Origin: Erwinia typographi
GTDB taxonomy: Bacteria > Pseudomonadota > Gammaproteobacteria > Enterobacterales > Enterobacteriaceae
Assembly: GCF_000773975.1 (NCBI RefSeq)
Contig: NZ_JRUQ01000041.1
Span: forward strand, 1-64,000
Length of the DNA stretch: 64,000 nt
Reading direction: 5' to 3'
In this document: one piece after another, positions 37,311 to 46,659 of the stretch
Layout of the letters: each line of letters opens with the position of its first letter
Position numbering within the stretch: the first letter of the stretch is position 1
Position numbers and translations under genes: made by a program
The notes under the pieces: model-generated
What the model was told of the DNA's origin: nothing
What the model saw: the letters and a program-made list of their open reading frames with translations, nothing else
Databases searched by the model: none

Positions 37311-38276
37311 TCACTTGCGGGCGATAGCGGTTTTCAGTACCGCGGCCTGTATGGCCTGCCGGGTCAGCTTACGCTGGCTGAGGTTGTTGAGCACCAGCGC
37401 CGTGGCAGTGATTGCGGCACCAGCAATCTGTACCTGTGTCGGCACCACGCCGTTCAGTGCCGAGACAATAAAGGCTGTCACGGGAACAACGTCCATAAAG
37501 AGCACGCCGTTGGTGGGTGTGACGATACGATTACCGATGTTCCAACACAGTACCGCCATCAGTCCGGCAACCAGTGCCATATAAAGCAGGTGCGGAATCA
37601 CTGATGTGATCGTGGCGATATTCGGGACTGCAATGATGCCTGTTGCCAGCAGCAGCAGATCCGTGGCGGCCACGCTTATCATACCCAGCAGCGTGGTCAG
37701 CGTGGTGTAGCGTAGCGGGCTCCAGTCCGGGAAATAGCTTCCGCCGATGGTATACAAAACCCAGCAGAGTGCGCCAGCAATCAGCAGCAGGTTGGCTGTC
37801 AGACTGACCGGAGAGTGCAGCACTGCCGCTATGTTACCGTTGGTGATGACCAGCACTACGCCGCTAAAGGACAGCAGGATAAACCCGAAGGTGCTGGCCC
37901 GCGGGCGGACCTTTTTCAGCGCCCAAATAGTGAGGAGGCCCAGCATCGGCATGGTAGCCATCATGATGGATGCGGTCAGTGCTCCGCCCGGCCCGGCAAG
38001 ATGCTGACCGAGGAACACCAGGAAACCAAACCCGGCGAACCCCAGTGTCCCAAATACCCAGGCCAGTCCCCAACGTTCTCCCTGCAATCGGAAGGCTGGG
38101 AGCCCCTCGCGAAACAGCAGTAGCAGTGCGAAAGCGATGCCAGCAATACCGTAACGAAGCGTCGTAAAATTAAATGGATCGATCCGGGTAAGGGCGGATG
38201 TCATAACGGGAAACATGGCACCCCATGACACCGTCGCCAGCAGGCAGCAGAGCAGCCCTTTCAGATAAATATTCAT
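37311..38276 (-). CDS. EamA/DMT-family transporter
   Basis: A 321-residue inner-membrane protein with ten hydrophobic segments arranged as two EamA repeats: LLCCLLATVSWGAMFPV at helix 1 and WVLYTIGGSYFPDW between the repeats. DMT carriers often export amino acids, amines or metabolites. It lies 125 bp downstream of the adenylating-enzyme gene and is probably last in a three-gene operon, so it may export the cassette's product. Confidence 0.82.
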   Translation of the reverse strand: MNIYLKGLLCCLLATVSWGAMFPVMTSALTRIDPFNFTTLRYGIAGIAFALLLLFREGLPAFRLQGERWGLAWVFGTLGFAGFGFLVFLGQHLAGPGGALTASIMMATMPMLGLLTIWALKKVRPRASTFGFILLSFSGVVLVITNGNIAAVLHSPVSLTANLLLIAGALCWVLYTIGGSYFPDWSPLRYTTLTTLLGMISVAATDLLLLATGIIAVPNIATITSVIPHLLYMALVAGLMAVLCWNIGNRIVTPTNGVLFMDVVPVTAFIVSALNGVVPTQVQIAGAAITATALVLNNLSQRKLTRQAIQAAVLKTAIARK

Positions 38277-38401
38277 TGAGTCGCCTTCCTTTTATAGTCA
38301 GAAAATCATTGCAGATATTGTGTATTTATATTTTCACAGGGGGAACAGAATAACTATTCATAGGTTTTTATTTCGGTATCAGGAATATTGATACCGGCTA
38401 T

Positions 38402-39904
38402 TTATGCCGCCTCCAGAATACGGATGATTTCACCGAAGCGGACTTTTCCGCTCGGGCTGTAGGGTATTTTATCCACCCTGTGAGCGGAGAAATGAATGAC
38501 GCCATTTTTTGCGACCTGCTCATTTATTTTTTCAATCAATCGGATGAATTTCTCTTTGCTGTATTGGTCGGTGCTAAATATACATCGGACGTGATTTTCT
38601 CCCTGAAGTTGTACGGTGACCAGGGCCACGTCCGTGATACAGGGCAGTGAGCGGATATTTTCCTCAATGCGGTAAACATCATGGGTGTCACGGATTTCAC
38701 CGTTGCGGTTCATCAGGAACAGTCTGCCACTGTCATCAAGATAACCGTAATCGGCCATCAGGAAGTAGCGTTCATCCCCGATCGTGATGAACGGTCTGCT
38801 TCCGTCACCGTACTCATCCATGAGCATATAGCTGGAGATTGCCACCCTGCCTTTTGCTCCGGTTCCGAGCGGTCTATTGCCCTCATCAAGGATCATCACC
38901 CGGTTACCATCAAAGGGGCGGCCCACGCTCGCAGGGCAGGCCAGCAGGTCTGTCGGCTCTGACAGTACGTTTACTCCAGTTTCCGTACAGCCGTAGTATT
39001 CATAGAAAATATCCCCGAAGGCGGCGCGGGCGACTAGCTTGTTTTTCATCGGGAAATAACTGCCACCAACGAGCACCCACCGCAGGTGATGGCAGAAGGC
39101 TTTCCGGCTGGCAAGGCCCGTCATCCTGACAACCAGATTTGGCGTCATCACCGTGGCGCGGACGTTGTCCGTGGCAAGCGTGCGCTCAAGGGCCGACTCG
39201 TCGTCCTGATCCACCAGATACAAGGGGGCCCCCAGTCCCATAAACATTCGTGCCCAGCTGTTGCCAGCTGCATGGTAAAGAGGCAGGATCAGCATGAAAC
39301 CATCCGCGTCGCTGAAGCCGAATCGTCGAGTAAACCAGGCGAAACGACGGGCATCAAAAGAGCGGTAGCGTAGGGCAATTTTGGGTACAGAACTGGTCCC
39401 CGACGTCAGGGAAACTGCACGGAACGGGGGGGGAGGGGTGGTGCGCGTGGACAGTAGGTTGTCTAGCTCGGGGAGGTGCAGTTCCCCGATATCGCGGATC
39501 ACTGGATCTGTGGGGGAATCTATGGGCAGCATGCTGGTTCCGCTGGTATTCAGGTTGCTGAGCTCATCGGGTGTAAACAGGCTGTAGGAAATAAGCAGCA
39601 GCCCGGGCCTTATCCGGCCGATTAGTGCGCTGAGAGTTCCTACCGGCAGCGAGTAGTCCAGTCCGCTGGCCGAGATGCCCAGCGTGGCGAATGCCGCCAG
39701 CCAGCAGACGAGTTCTGCGCTGTTTTTTGACAGGTAGCAGGCTGAGCGCAAATGCTCCTCGTTGAAGGCGCGATGGAGGAATACCACGCGGGATTCTGTC
39801 TCGCGGACAATCTCATTCCAGGTGTACTTTCTGTTATCATCGGTAATGCAAATCTGATTGCCGTGTAAGGCGGCAATCTCATTCAGTCTGCTGAGCGTAA
39901 TCAT
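38402..39904 (-). CDS. Stand-alone AMP-forming acyl/aminoacyl-activating enzyme
   Basis: A 500-residue ANL-superfamily adenylating protein. The P-loop-like A3 motif is SLTSGTSSVPK (about 165-175). A5 YYGCTETG, A7 ADYGYLDDSGRL and A10 YSPSGKVRFG with the catalytic lysine are all present, so it should be active. There is no carrier-protein or condensation domain, so it adenylates a carboxylate and passes it to CoA, an amine or a separate carrier. The specificity pocket is not readable by eye. It is 35 bp downstream of the decarboxylase gene, with visibly AT-richer sequence than the backbone. Confidence 0.8.
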   Translation of the reverse strand: MITLSRLNEIAALHGNQICITDDNRKYTWNEIVRETESRVVFLHRAFNEEHLRSACYLSKNSAELVCWLAAFATLGISASGLDYSLPVGTLSALIGRIRPGLLLISYSLFTPDELSNLNTSGTSMLPIDSPTDPVIRDIGELHLPELDNLLSTRTTPPPPFRAVSLTSGTSSVPKIALRYRSFDARRFAWFTRRFGFSDADGFMLILPLYHAAGNSWARMFMGLGAPLYLVDQDDESALERTLATDNVRATVMTPNLVVRMTGLASRKAFCHHLRWVLVGGSYFPMKNKLVARAAFGDIFYEYYGCTETGVNVLSEPTDLLACPASVGRPFDGNRVMILDEGNRPLGTGAKGRVAISSYMLMDEYGDGSRPFITIGDERYFLMADYGYLDDSGRLFLMNRNGEIRDTHDVYRIEENIRSLPCITDVALVTVQLQGENHVRCIFSTDQYSKEKFIRLIEKINEQVAKNGVIHFSAHRVDKIPYSPSGKVRFGEIIRILEAA

Positions 39905-39939
39905 GATAAATATCCTGTGAGTATAAAAGGGATGTAAAT

Positions 39940-41325
39940 TCAGGCAGCGATAATCAGAAAACCGTTTTTACGGTATTCATGAATTTTATTTCTTATTTCG
40001 TTATCAATAATTTCACCCGGAAAAACAAGTGGAACTCCGGGAGGATAGGGAATAATGAATTTATCCGAGACCTCCGTTTTCGAACCAATGTGGCCGTGTT
40101 TTTCCTGACTGATTTTATTCAGCGCATAAAGGAGTGTGGAAACTGCCTGGCCATTTATACCGATGTGAAAGTTAAAGAGAAGCACGTCATTAATGAATCT
40201 TTTCACGTAAATGTTCTCATTGCAGAGGAGCTGTTTAATCTGTGCGCCTGTCCCGAGTGGCGACACGTCAAGCATCACTTTTGTTGGGTCGCAATGAATG
40301 TGCCAGTGTGAGCTGAAAATTCCCCGGCAGACCGCCTCCCCGCCCAGACTTTTTAGCGAAGAAATACCGGTAATGAATTCACTCACTAGTCTGCGGGAGT
40401 GTGCAGCAAGGGCTTTTCCGTGTCCGGTCATCATCGCCTGCGCGGCGTCGAGCGAGGCGACGATGGGATAACTTGGTGAGGTGGTATGAATGCGGTATTT
40501 TGCTGTTTCAATTCTGTCTGCCAAGGTGCTGGTTCCGCGGCAGTGGATAATTGAAGCCTGCCGGAGGCAGAAAAGGGATTTATGAGCTGAATGGGTGCAG
40601 ACAACGTCCAGATCTGGATACTTATCCAGCAATGGACTGAGATTCATTGCCGTCAGGGGCTGGGTGTCTTCACTGAAATAATTCAGGCTGCCCCAAGCTT
40701 CATCAATAAAGAACCGACGTGTGTTGATGCCGTTCGCCAGAAGTCTCTCCAGAACTCCGGGAATATCATAAATAATTCCTTCATAGGACTGAGCTGTGAG
40801 AATAACCATATCGCAGGCTTTTCCGCTCCTCTGCAGGTTCAGAAGGGTCTGTTCAAGGTGATCATATGACCATGCGCTGATTTCACCGTCCTTCGTGCGG
40901 AGGTCCGGGCAGAGATAGTGAACCTCTGCACCGATGGCCTGCGTGTGAAAATGCACCGACTGGTGGCAATTCCGGTCAACCAGAATGCGCAGCCCCTTTT
41001 CATAGAGGGCTGAAATGGCGATCTGGTTAGCCGTACTGGTTCCGCTGGTAATATAGAAGGACGCACCAGCATTATAAAGTCCGGCCGTAAGTTTCTGCGA
41101 TTCTGAAATAACGCCGGATGCGAAAAAAAAATTGTCAAAAAGTTCACCAGTGGCCGAACCTTCATGGCATTCTGATATTGCGGCTCGTGGGTCACCAACA
41201 ACATCGCTTTTACCATAACTTGATATCGGGAGCGCGTGAAATGAAAAAATATTTTTATCACTGAGGTCTTTCAGCTTGCTCAGAACGGGCGTAGCCCCGG
41301 TCAAATTAATAACTCTGGCGTTCAT
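39940..41325 (-). CDS. PLP-dependent Orn/Lys/Arg-type decarboxylase
   Basis: A 461-residue fold-type-I PLP enzyme, shorter than the 700-residue inducible enterobacterial decarboxylases because it lacks the N-terminal receiver-like domain. Cofactor contacts are YITSGTSTANQ (phosphate loop near 91), FIDEAWGS (Asp 208 and neighbours) and HSAHKSLF with Schiff-base K249. The C-terminal IIPYPPGVPLVFPGE is the hallmark of the Orn/Lys/Arg decarboxylase C domain. It presumably makes a diamine or agmatine from a basic amino acid. It is the first gene of the cassette; substrate unproved. Confidence 0.83.
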   Translation of the reverse strand: MNARVINLTGATPVLSKLKDLSDKNIFSFHALPISSYGKSDVVGDPRAAISECHEGSATGELFDNFFFASGVISESQKLTAGLYNAGASFYITSGTSTANQIAISALYEKGLRILVDRNCHQSVHFHTQAIGAEVHYLCPDLRTKDGEISAWSYDHLEQTLLNLQRSGKACDMVILTAQSYEGIIYDIPGVLERLLANGINTRRFFIDEAWGSLNYFSEDTQPLTAMNLSPLLDKYPDLDVVCTHSAHKSLFCLRQASIIHCRGTSTLADRIETAKYRIHTTSPSYPIVASLDAAQAMMTGHGKALAAHSRRLVSEFITGISSLKSLGGEAVCRGIFSSHWHIHCDPTKVMLDVSPLGTGAQIKQLLCNENIYVKRFINDVLLFNFHIGINGQAVSTLLYALNKISQEKHGHIGSKTEVSDKFIIPYPPGVPLVFPGEIIDNEIRNKIHEYRKNGFLIIAA

Positions 41326-41582
41326 TATTATTCCTCTGCATCATGCTGTGTGTGGATGAAATATGCCTCCGTCCTTCCTTAATGAATATTTGTATTTTCT
41401 GATTAAGCTATCAGCGTTGATGATGATGCCTCTGACAGCTGAAGGTAGGCTGTGAAACGATTATTCCTTATGCTTTTCCCGGCCTGCCTTGACATGTTTC
41501 CCATTTTGTATTCAGGTAGGGTGACCAAAACGAAGGATGGATGCCTTATGCTAACGGCTCCATTTGTAAACCCACATTTTTC

Positions 41583-42743
41583 ATGGAGAACGCCGTGTCC
41601 GCTGAAAATCGAATCTTAACCACTCACGTAGGCAGCCTGGCCCGCCCGGTCAAACTTCTTGACGTAATGAAAGCCAATATCCAGGGCGCTGATAATCATG
41701 CCGAGCTGGAAAGTGAGATACGCGGCGCGGTATTTGAATCCGTGCAACAGCAGGTTGCCGATGGCATAGATATTGTCGCAGATGGTGAAATGTCAAAAAT
41801 CGGCTTTTTCGCTTATGTTCGCGACAGAATCGCGGGTTTTGAACCTCGGCCGGGACAGGGCTATAGCGCCTTTGATGCCGAGGTGAATGCCTTCCCTGAG
41901 TACTACAAACACTATTTTGGCGAAGCGATGCTCGGCGGCAACCTGGTTCCTTTTGTGCCCGTCGCCTGCACCAGCCCGATTGCCTATCATGGTGTGGCAC
42001 AGCTGCAACGTGATCTGACGAACCTGAGTGACGCCGCTAAAGCCGCCAATGCTTTCGGCGCATTTGTGCCCTCTGTGGCGCCGACAGGCGTTGGCACAAA
42101 TGAATTTTATGAGCGCGAAGGGGATTACATCTCGGCTGTGGCCGAGGCGTTACGTGTGGAATATAAGGCGATCGTTGATGCCGGGTTTGGTCTGCAAATC
42201 GACGATCCTTTCCTGCCTGACCTTTTTGCCGATCCGCAGCTGAATAACGGGCAAATCATTGCCAAAGCCAATGAATATATTGATATTCTCAATCATGCGC
42301 TTCGTGGTATTCCCGCTGAGAAAATCCGCTATCACACCTGTTACAGCATCAACGAAGGTCCGCGTATCCACGATGTACCCTTCATTGAATTTGTGCGCTA
42401 CATGTTGAGCATTAACGTGTCTGATTATTCATTTGAGGCCGGAAACGTGCGCCATGAGCATGAATATCACATCTGGGAAGAAGTTAAATTACCGCAAGGC
42501 AAGAGATTGATTCCCGGCGTTATTTGTCACGCCAGCAACACCGTTGAACATCCGGAGCTGATTGCCGAACGTTTAATTCGCTTCGCCGATCGCGTGGGTA
42601 AAGAAAATGTCATCGCGGGTGCTGACTGTGGTTTCTCCTCACAGGCAACTTACAAACCGGAAGTGCATCCCACCGTGGTACGTGAGAAGTTCCGCGCTAT
42701 GCGCGCCGGGGCTGATATCGCCAGCAAGAAACTCTGGGGCTAA
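41583..42743 (+). CDS. MetE-like (cobalamin-independent methionine synthase II family) protein
   Basis: A 386-residue protein matching only the catalytic C-terminal half of MetE. ILTTHVGSLARP and DGEMSKIGFFAYV are near the N-terminus, IRYHTCYSINEGP supplies His/Cys ligands, and AGADCGFSS is the C-terminal Cys ligand. Family members transfer methyl groups or act as small-molecule demethylases. The start is uncertain: ATG 41583 is listed, but GTG 41595 has GGAGAA at good spacing and is a strong alternative. It is next to, but divergent from, the decayed DUF1989-like gene. Confidence 0.78.
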   Translation: MENAVSAENRILTTHVGSLARPVKLLDVMKANIQGADNHAELESEIRGAVFESVQQQVADGIDIVADGEMSKIGFFAYVRDRIAGFEPRPGQGYSAFDAEVNAFPEYYKHYFGEAMLGGNLVPFVPVACTSPIAYHGVAQLQRDLTNLSDAAKAANAFGAFVPSVAPTGVGTNEFYEREGDYISAVAEALRVEYKAIVDAGFGLQIDDPFLPDLFADPQLNNGQIIAKANEYIDILNHALRGIPAEKIRYHTCYSINEGPRIHDVPFIEFVRYMLSINVSDYSFEAGNVRHEHEYHIWEEVKLPQGKRLIPGVICHASNTVEHPELIAERLIRFADRVGKENVIAGADCGFSSQATYKPEVHPTVVREKFRAMRAGADIASKKLWG

Positions 42744-42759
42744 AACTGTCCTTATCCTG

Positions 42760-42939
42760 CTACCACACGGCAGGATCGGCCAGACTAAAGCCGAACAGTG
42801 AGGCCGCCGCGCCTTCGCCCATGGCGATAATGCGCAGCAGCTGATCTTACAGCACGCGGATTGAACCCGTTTCGCCGGCTTTGATATCGACCGGCAGCGC
42901 ACGCGGACGCGCTTCACTTTCGGCCCTGGCCTCACGCAT
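42760..42939 (-). pseudogene. Decayed DUF1989/urea-carboxylase-associated-type fragment
   Basis: On the minus strand an ATG at 42937-42939 opens a 60-codon frame whose product (LPVDIKAGETGSIRVL, then DQLLRIIAMGEG) resembles the start of DUF1989 proteins. A TAA at 42847-42849 (codon 31) interrupts it and a TAG at 42760-42762 ends it. The rest of the expected roughly 200-residue protein is absent, as the next gene on the plus strand ends 17 bp away. It follows the PhyH gene on the same strand. The family match is by memory of the motif only. Confidence 0.4.
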
Positions 42940-43012
42940 AAACAACGTGTTGAGCCTCCGTGGTGTCGCTGACCTGAATGTCGAGCGGCGTGGCCTGTAA
43001 GCCTTTGCCGGC

Positions 43013-43819
43013 TCACTCTTGCGCTCGCCAGACTACCGGGAAGGCGGTGCTGTCGAGTGGACAGCCATTTTCCGGGCCGCCGGAAGCGGGTTCTGGCGGA
43101 GAGGTTTTTCCGCTACGACGGCGGAAAATGGCGTCATCGCCGGTCCAGCGGGTAGACAATACCCTTCGGGGCGAGGCGCTAGCGTTACCGGGTGCACCGT
43201 GAAGCGTCAGTCCGTGGAAAACCACGCAGTCGCCAGGCTCCAACTGCCAGTTGATAATGGGATACCGCGCGCGGTCTGCCTCGATATCAGGCAGGATCGC
43301 CCATTTTTCATCATCCCCTGCGCGTAGTTCGCCAGTAGAGAACATCTGGGGCCGGAACCATTTTCCCCAGCGATGAGACCCGGCGACAAACTCCAGCGCG
43401 GTATTTTTATTCACGGGATCGACAGGCATCCACATCGTACAATAGTCGTTGCCATCTACCGGGCTGTAGGGTTGATCCTGATGCCACAGCGTACGCTGAG
43501 AGGCTCCGGCTGATTTAGATAAAACGTGGTCGTGCAGAAAATTAACTTTGCGGGAGCCCATCAGGGCTGCGGCAATTTCTTTTGCCGGTGAATTAAAAAC
43601 AAAATCCTGGAAAGTGTCAATTCGCCGCCAGTTGTCACTGTCCTGGAAAAAGGTTCTTGTTTCTGGGTCCATAAAGCGACCGTGATCGCTTGGCGCATTA
43701 ACATTAAACATAATGCCCTGTTTAACTTTTTCGAGCCATTCACCTGAGAATGCCCCACGAATAATGACTACACCATCGCGCTCAAATTCCTCTCTGTCCT
43801 GCTGGGAAATTTCAAACAT
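43013..43819 (-). CDS. Phytanoyl-CoA-dioxygenase-family Fe/2-oxoglutarate oxygenase
   Basis: A 268-residue PhyH-fold protein. The iron triad is visible: H113 and D115 in LWHQDQPYSP, and the distal His in GLTLHGAPGN (about H207). The 2-oxoglutarate-binding Arg follows in SPRRVLSTRW. Family members hydroxylate a wide range of small molecules. It belongs to the minus-strand group below the ABC transporter genes at 45-47.5 kb, and a strong inverted repeat lies 31 bp upstream. The substrate is unknown. Confidence 0.82.
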   Translation of the reverse strand: MFEISQQDREEFERDGVVIIRGAFSGEWLEKVKQGIMFNVNAPSDHGRFMDPETRTFFQDSDNWRRIDTFQDFVFNSPAKEIAAALMGSRKVNFLHDHVLSKSAGASQRTLWHQDQPYSPVDGNDYCTMWMPVDPVNKNTALEFVAGSHRWGKWFRPQMFSTGELRAGDDEKWAILPDIEADRARYPIINWQLEPGDCVVFHGLTLHGAPGNASASPRRVLSTRWTGDDAIFRRRSGKTSPPEPASGGPENGCPLDSTAFPVVWRAQE

Positions 43820-43850
43820 AGTTTCTCCTTAAGGATTTTGGCTGTTATTA

Positions 43851-43894
43851 GCTGCGGGCCATCCTACCGGCGTCAGGGTATCAGGGCCCGCAGC
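43851..43894. repeat. Inverted repeat GCTGCGGGCC-N24-GGCCCGCAGC
   Basis: Perfect 10-bp GC-rich arms lie between the Cus-like and PhyH genes, just upstream of the PhyH start. In RNA this would form a strong hairpin. No T-run follows on the minus strand, so RNA stability or partial termination within the operon is more likely than full termination. Confidence 0.55.
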
Positions 43895-44031
43895 AAGTTA
43901 CATTCTGCCTGTTCACAAAGATAAGATAGTCCTCCGTCATTACAGGCGGAGTAGAGTTTGTGCCGTCAGAATAAATGCTGAAATGCTTTAAAAAAAAGAT
44001 AATTCATCATCTGTGATTTATTTATTCATCT

Positions 44032-44997
44032 TCAGACTTTTTCAGCATTCCAGCGCCCCGGGAACTCCTGCCCACCTAGTTGGCGATTGTAAAACATGCC
44101 AAGATACCAGGGGAAATATTGATAAGACCAGGCGCACAAGCGGTTGCCATATTTAATAAACGCCCGTAATAATTCCTGGATCTCTTCTTTTGTTTCTGCG
44201 GCTGCAATAGCAGTACGTAACATTCCCGCATATTCTTCCAGTTGATACAGACCGCTTACGCCAAGATAACTGGAATAGGGCACATCAAATTCATTCAGCG
44301 TTTTGGAGAAATCACTGACGGACAATGTTTTGCTCAGCGTTAGCAGCGGATACAGGGTATACATAATATAATCGCGCAGCATACCGTTAGCGAAATCCCA
44401 GGCGGTAAAATATTGCCCGTAGGTGCCAGTTGATTCCACCCGACCCAGGCGAATATTACGTAAATCCTCCGGCTCGGTCAGCAGAAAGCGTTCAGCAGCG
44501 TCCAGGAAGCACTGTGCTGTGTCAGTCGTAGCTTTTACTTTCTTCAGTTCACCGGCCGGCGCGGCTTTGTCATGAGCAGAAACTTCGACAAAAATCAGGT
44601 CTTTTTGCCAGAACAGGTTGTTCCATACCGCTTTGCCTACGTCGGGCAATAAATGACAGTATTCTTCTAATACCTGTCCCAGCACGGGCTGTGCCAGCGG
44701 TTCCAGTCCCACGCCATATTGGATGGACATCTTATTGCCGGTAGATTGTGAATAACGCAGGCGGCCTACCGGGCAATCGGTGATCATTTCGCGGTGGTGG
44801 ACCGGGGCACTGCTTACAATTGGCGTCCAGGCGTACATTGACGCACCGGATACAACCGGATGAGCCTGTAATATCTTGAAGGGCAGATGCTGCCAGAACT
44901 CTTCACAAAGCTCAGGGTTCCTTTCATCATTCAATTCGGCAACCACGGTGACACCAAGACCTGGCCAGCTAATATCAATCAAACGTCCCATTTTCAT
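44032..44997 (-). CDS. Probable cucumopine-synthase-like protein (cyclophilin-like plus helical bundle)
   Basis: A 321-residue protein with no transmembrane segment. The first 130 residues look like the cyclophilin-like DUF3830/Cus domain (PFKILQAHPVVSGASMYAWTP, then RLRYSQSTGNKMSIQYGVGLEP). The rest is helical (LSVSDFSKTLNEFD, EEYAGMLRTAIAAAETKEEIQELL), as in the cucumopine/mikimopine synthase C-terminal bundle. Those enzymes condense histidine and 2-oxoglutarate. The match is from remembered domain layout, not an alignment. It sits between an amino-acid ABC importer and an Fe/2OG oxygenase under a HutC-like regulator, a context fitting imidazole chemistry. Confidence 0.5.
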   Translation of the reverse strand: MKMGRLIDISWPGLGVTVVAELNDERNPELCEEFWQHLPFKILQAHPVVSGASMYAWTPIVSSAPVHHREMITDCPVGRLRYSQSTGNKMSIQYGVGLEPLAQPVLGQVLEEYCHLLPDVGKAVWNNLFWQKDLIFVEVSAHDKAAPAGELKKVKATTDTAQCFLDAAERFLLTEPEDLRNIRLGRVESTGTYGQYFTAWDFANGMLRDYIMYTLYPLLTLSKTLSVSDFSKTLNEFDVPYSSYLGVSGLYQLEEYAGMLRTAIAAAETKEEIQELLRAFIKYGNRLCAWSYQYFPWYLGMFYNRQLGGQEFPGRWNAEKV

Positions 44998-45045
44998 TCC
45001 TCATCACTTTGACAACATTGTCTTATTACAATGTTTCAGACACAG

Positions 45046-45840
45046 TTAGATTTTGTGCAGAACTTTATTCAAAAATACTCGCGTACGCGGATTTTCTGGC
45101 GCGGTGAATATTTTATGCGGCGGCCCTTTTTCAATAATTTGCCCGCTATCCATAATCACCACCGTATCGGCTACATTACGGGCGAATTCCATTTCATGCG
45201 TTACGACAATCATGGTCATTCCCTGAGACGCCAGGCCCTGCATGACGCTCAGGACTTCCCCCACCATCTCCGGGTCCAATGCACTGGTGGGTTCGTCGAA
45301 TAACATGACTTCTGGCTCCATCGCCAGCGCGCGGGCAATAGCGACCCGCTGCTGCTGTCCGCCGGACAATTGCGATGGGTAATAGGTCAGCTTGGTTTTC
45401 AGCCCGACTCGCTCCAGCAGCTCCTCTGCCCGGCGCTTCGCGGAAGCCTTATCATGATGTAGCACGCTGATCGGGGCTTCCATGACATTTTCCAGGGCGG
45501 TCATATGAGCAAATAGATTAAAGCGTTGAAATACCATGCCAATCCGGCGACGTACCAGCGCAATGTTTTTCTCGCTGTCTTCAATCAGGCGACCATTCTT
45601 CAGATGGTAGCCGACCAGCGTACCGCCGACGTGAATGGAACCTTGCTGGATCTTTTCCAAATGATTGATGCAGCGGATCAGCGTGGTTTTTCCGGACCCT
45701 GATGGGCCGATAATGACCAGCGTTTCACCGGTTTTAACGGTCAGCGACACGTTACGCAGTACTGGCGTATCACCATAAGATTTGGTGACATCCAGGCAAG
45801 TCACTGCATCGGGGCGCGAAGCGGATTCATTAAGATTCAT
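45046..45840 (-). CDS. Polar amino-acid ABC transporter ATPase
   Basis: A 264-residue ATPase of the HisP/GlnQ family. Walker [14 protein letters not shown] (about 39), Q-loop [18 protein letters not shown], signature [15 protein letters not shown], Walker [15 protein letters not shown] and H-loop [13 protein letters not shown]. The 5' end overlaps the permease gene by 11 bp, indicating coupling. It lies between the Cus-like gene and the permease in one minus-strand unit. Confidence 0.9.
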   Translation of the reverse strand: MNLNESASRPDAVTCLDVTKSYGDTPVLRNVSLTVKTGETLVIIGPSGSGKTTLIRCINHLEKIQQGSIHVGGTLVGYHLKNGRLIEDSEKNIALVRRRIGMVFQRFNLFAHMTALENVMEAPISVLHHDKASAKRRAEELLERVGLKTKLTYYPSQLSGGQQQRVAIARALAMEPEVMLFDEPTSALDPEMVGEVLSVMQGLASQGMTMIVVTHEMEFARNVADTVVIMDSGQIIEKGPPHKIFTAPENPRTRVFLNKVLHKI

Positions 45841-46627
45841 CGGCCAGCTCCGTCATTTGATTCAGCGAGGTCTGTTTACTGCTTTTTACGCTTCTGCCCG
45901 ATAAATGGCGTCCCAGCTTTCTTTCCAGCAGCATCTGGATAAGCGTCCATCCGGCCGTTAACAGCAGATAATATATCGACACGCCCATGTAGACTTCAAA
46001 GGTCATAAAAGTCGCGGCCTGTAATTGCTCTGCAACCCGGAACATTTCCGAAACGCCGATGATACTGAGCAGCGCCGTGGTCTTCAGCATATTATTGAAC
46101 TGATTTCCCAACGCCGGAAATATAACGGGTATGGTTTGCGGAAGAATAATCCGGCGCATTAACAGACGGGGTGGCATTCCTAACGCTTTTGCCGCCTCGG
46201 TTTGACCATAATCAATGGCAAGAATACCAGAACGGGTGATCTCACTCATATAGGCGGCCTCATGGAGGCCGAAGGAAATAATTCCGGCAACCAGCGCGCC
46301 TGGAACAGATAGCGGGCCTGCCGTCATTTCCGACGGAAAAAGATCAAACCCCAGTAAATAGGGAAGCCCGAAATAAATTAAAACCAGTTGGACTAATACC
46401 GGCGTGCCGCGAAAAAGCCAAAGATAAACTTGATTAATTGATCTTAATAAAAGATATCGGCTCATTCCGGCCATCGCCAGCAGTATTCCCAATACGGTGC
46501 CTATGATCTGCGATAACAATGCGGCAATAATAGTCAGACCTAAACCTTGTAACAAAAAGGGTTGGGGATGAAAAACAAAGTTAAGGAAAAACTCCGTATT
46601 GAATTGCAACTGGATATGTGTAAGCAC
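45830..46627 (-). CDS. Polar amino-acid ABC transporter permease (GTG start)
   Basis: A 265-residue HisMQ-type permease with about five membrane segments. It has the EAA loop ([22 protein letters not shown]...EAAKALGM) and the N-terminal ISTLLGxLLA-type segment [16 protein letters not shown] chose GTG 46627 because AGAGGATAACAAC precedes it; an earlier in-frame GTG at 46669 overlaps the binding-protein gene and lacks a ribosome site. A single permease gene suggests a homodimeric transporter. Confidence 0.85.
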   Translation of the reverse strand: MLTHIQLQFNTEFFLNFVFHPQPFLLQGLGLTIIAALLSQIIGTVLGILLAMAGMSRYLLLRSINQVYLWLFRGTPVLVQLVLIYFGLPYLLGFDLFPSEMTAGPLSVPGALVAGIISFGLHEAAYMSEITRSGILAIDYGQTEAAKALGMPPRLLMRRIILPQTIPVIFPALGNQFNNMLKTTALLSIIGVSEMFRVAEQLQAATFMTFEVYMGVSIYYLLLTAGWTLIQMLLERKLGRHLSGRSVKSSKQTSLNQMTELADES

Positions 46628-46659
46628 GTTGTTATCCTCTTCAGGGAAATAGTAGACGT

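Noticed and set aside
41490-41515. TTGACA/TATTCA as a sigma-70 promoter for the MetE-like gene
   Set aside because: The spacer is only 14 bp, too short.
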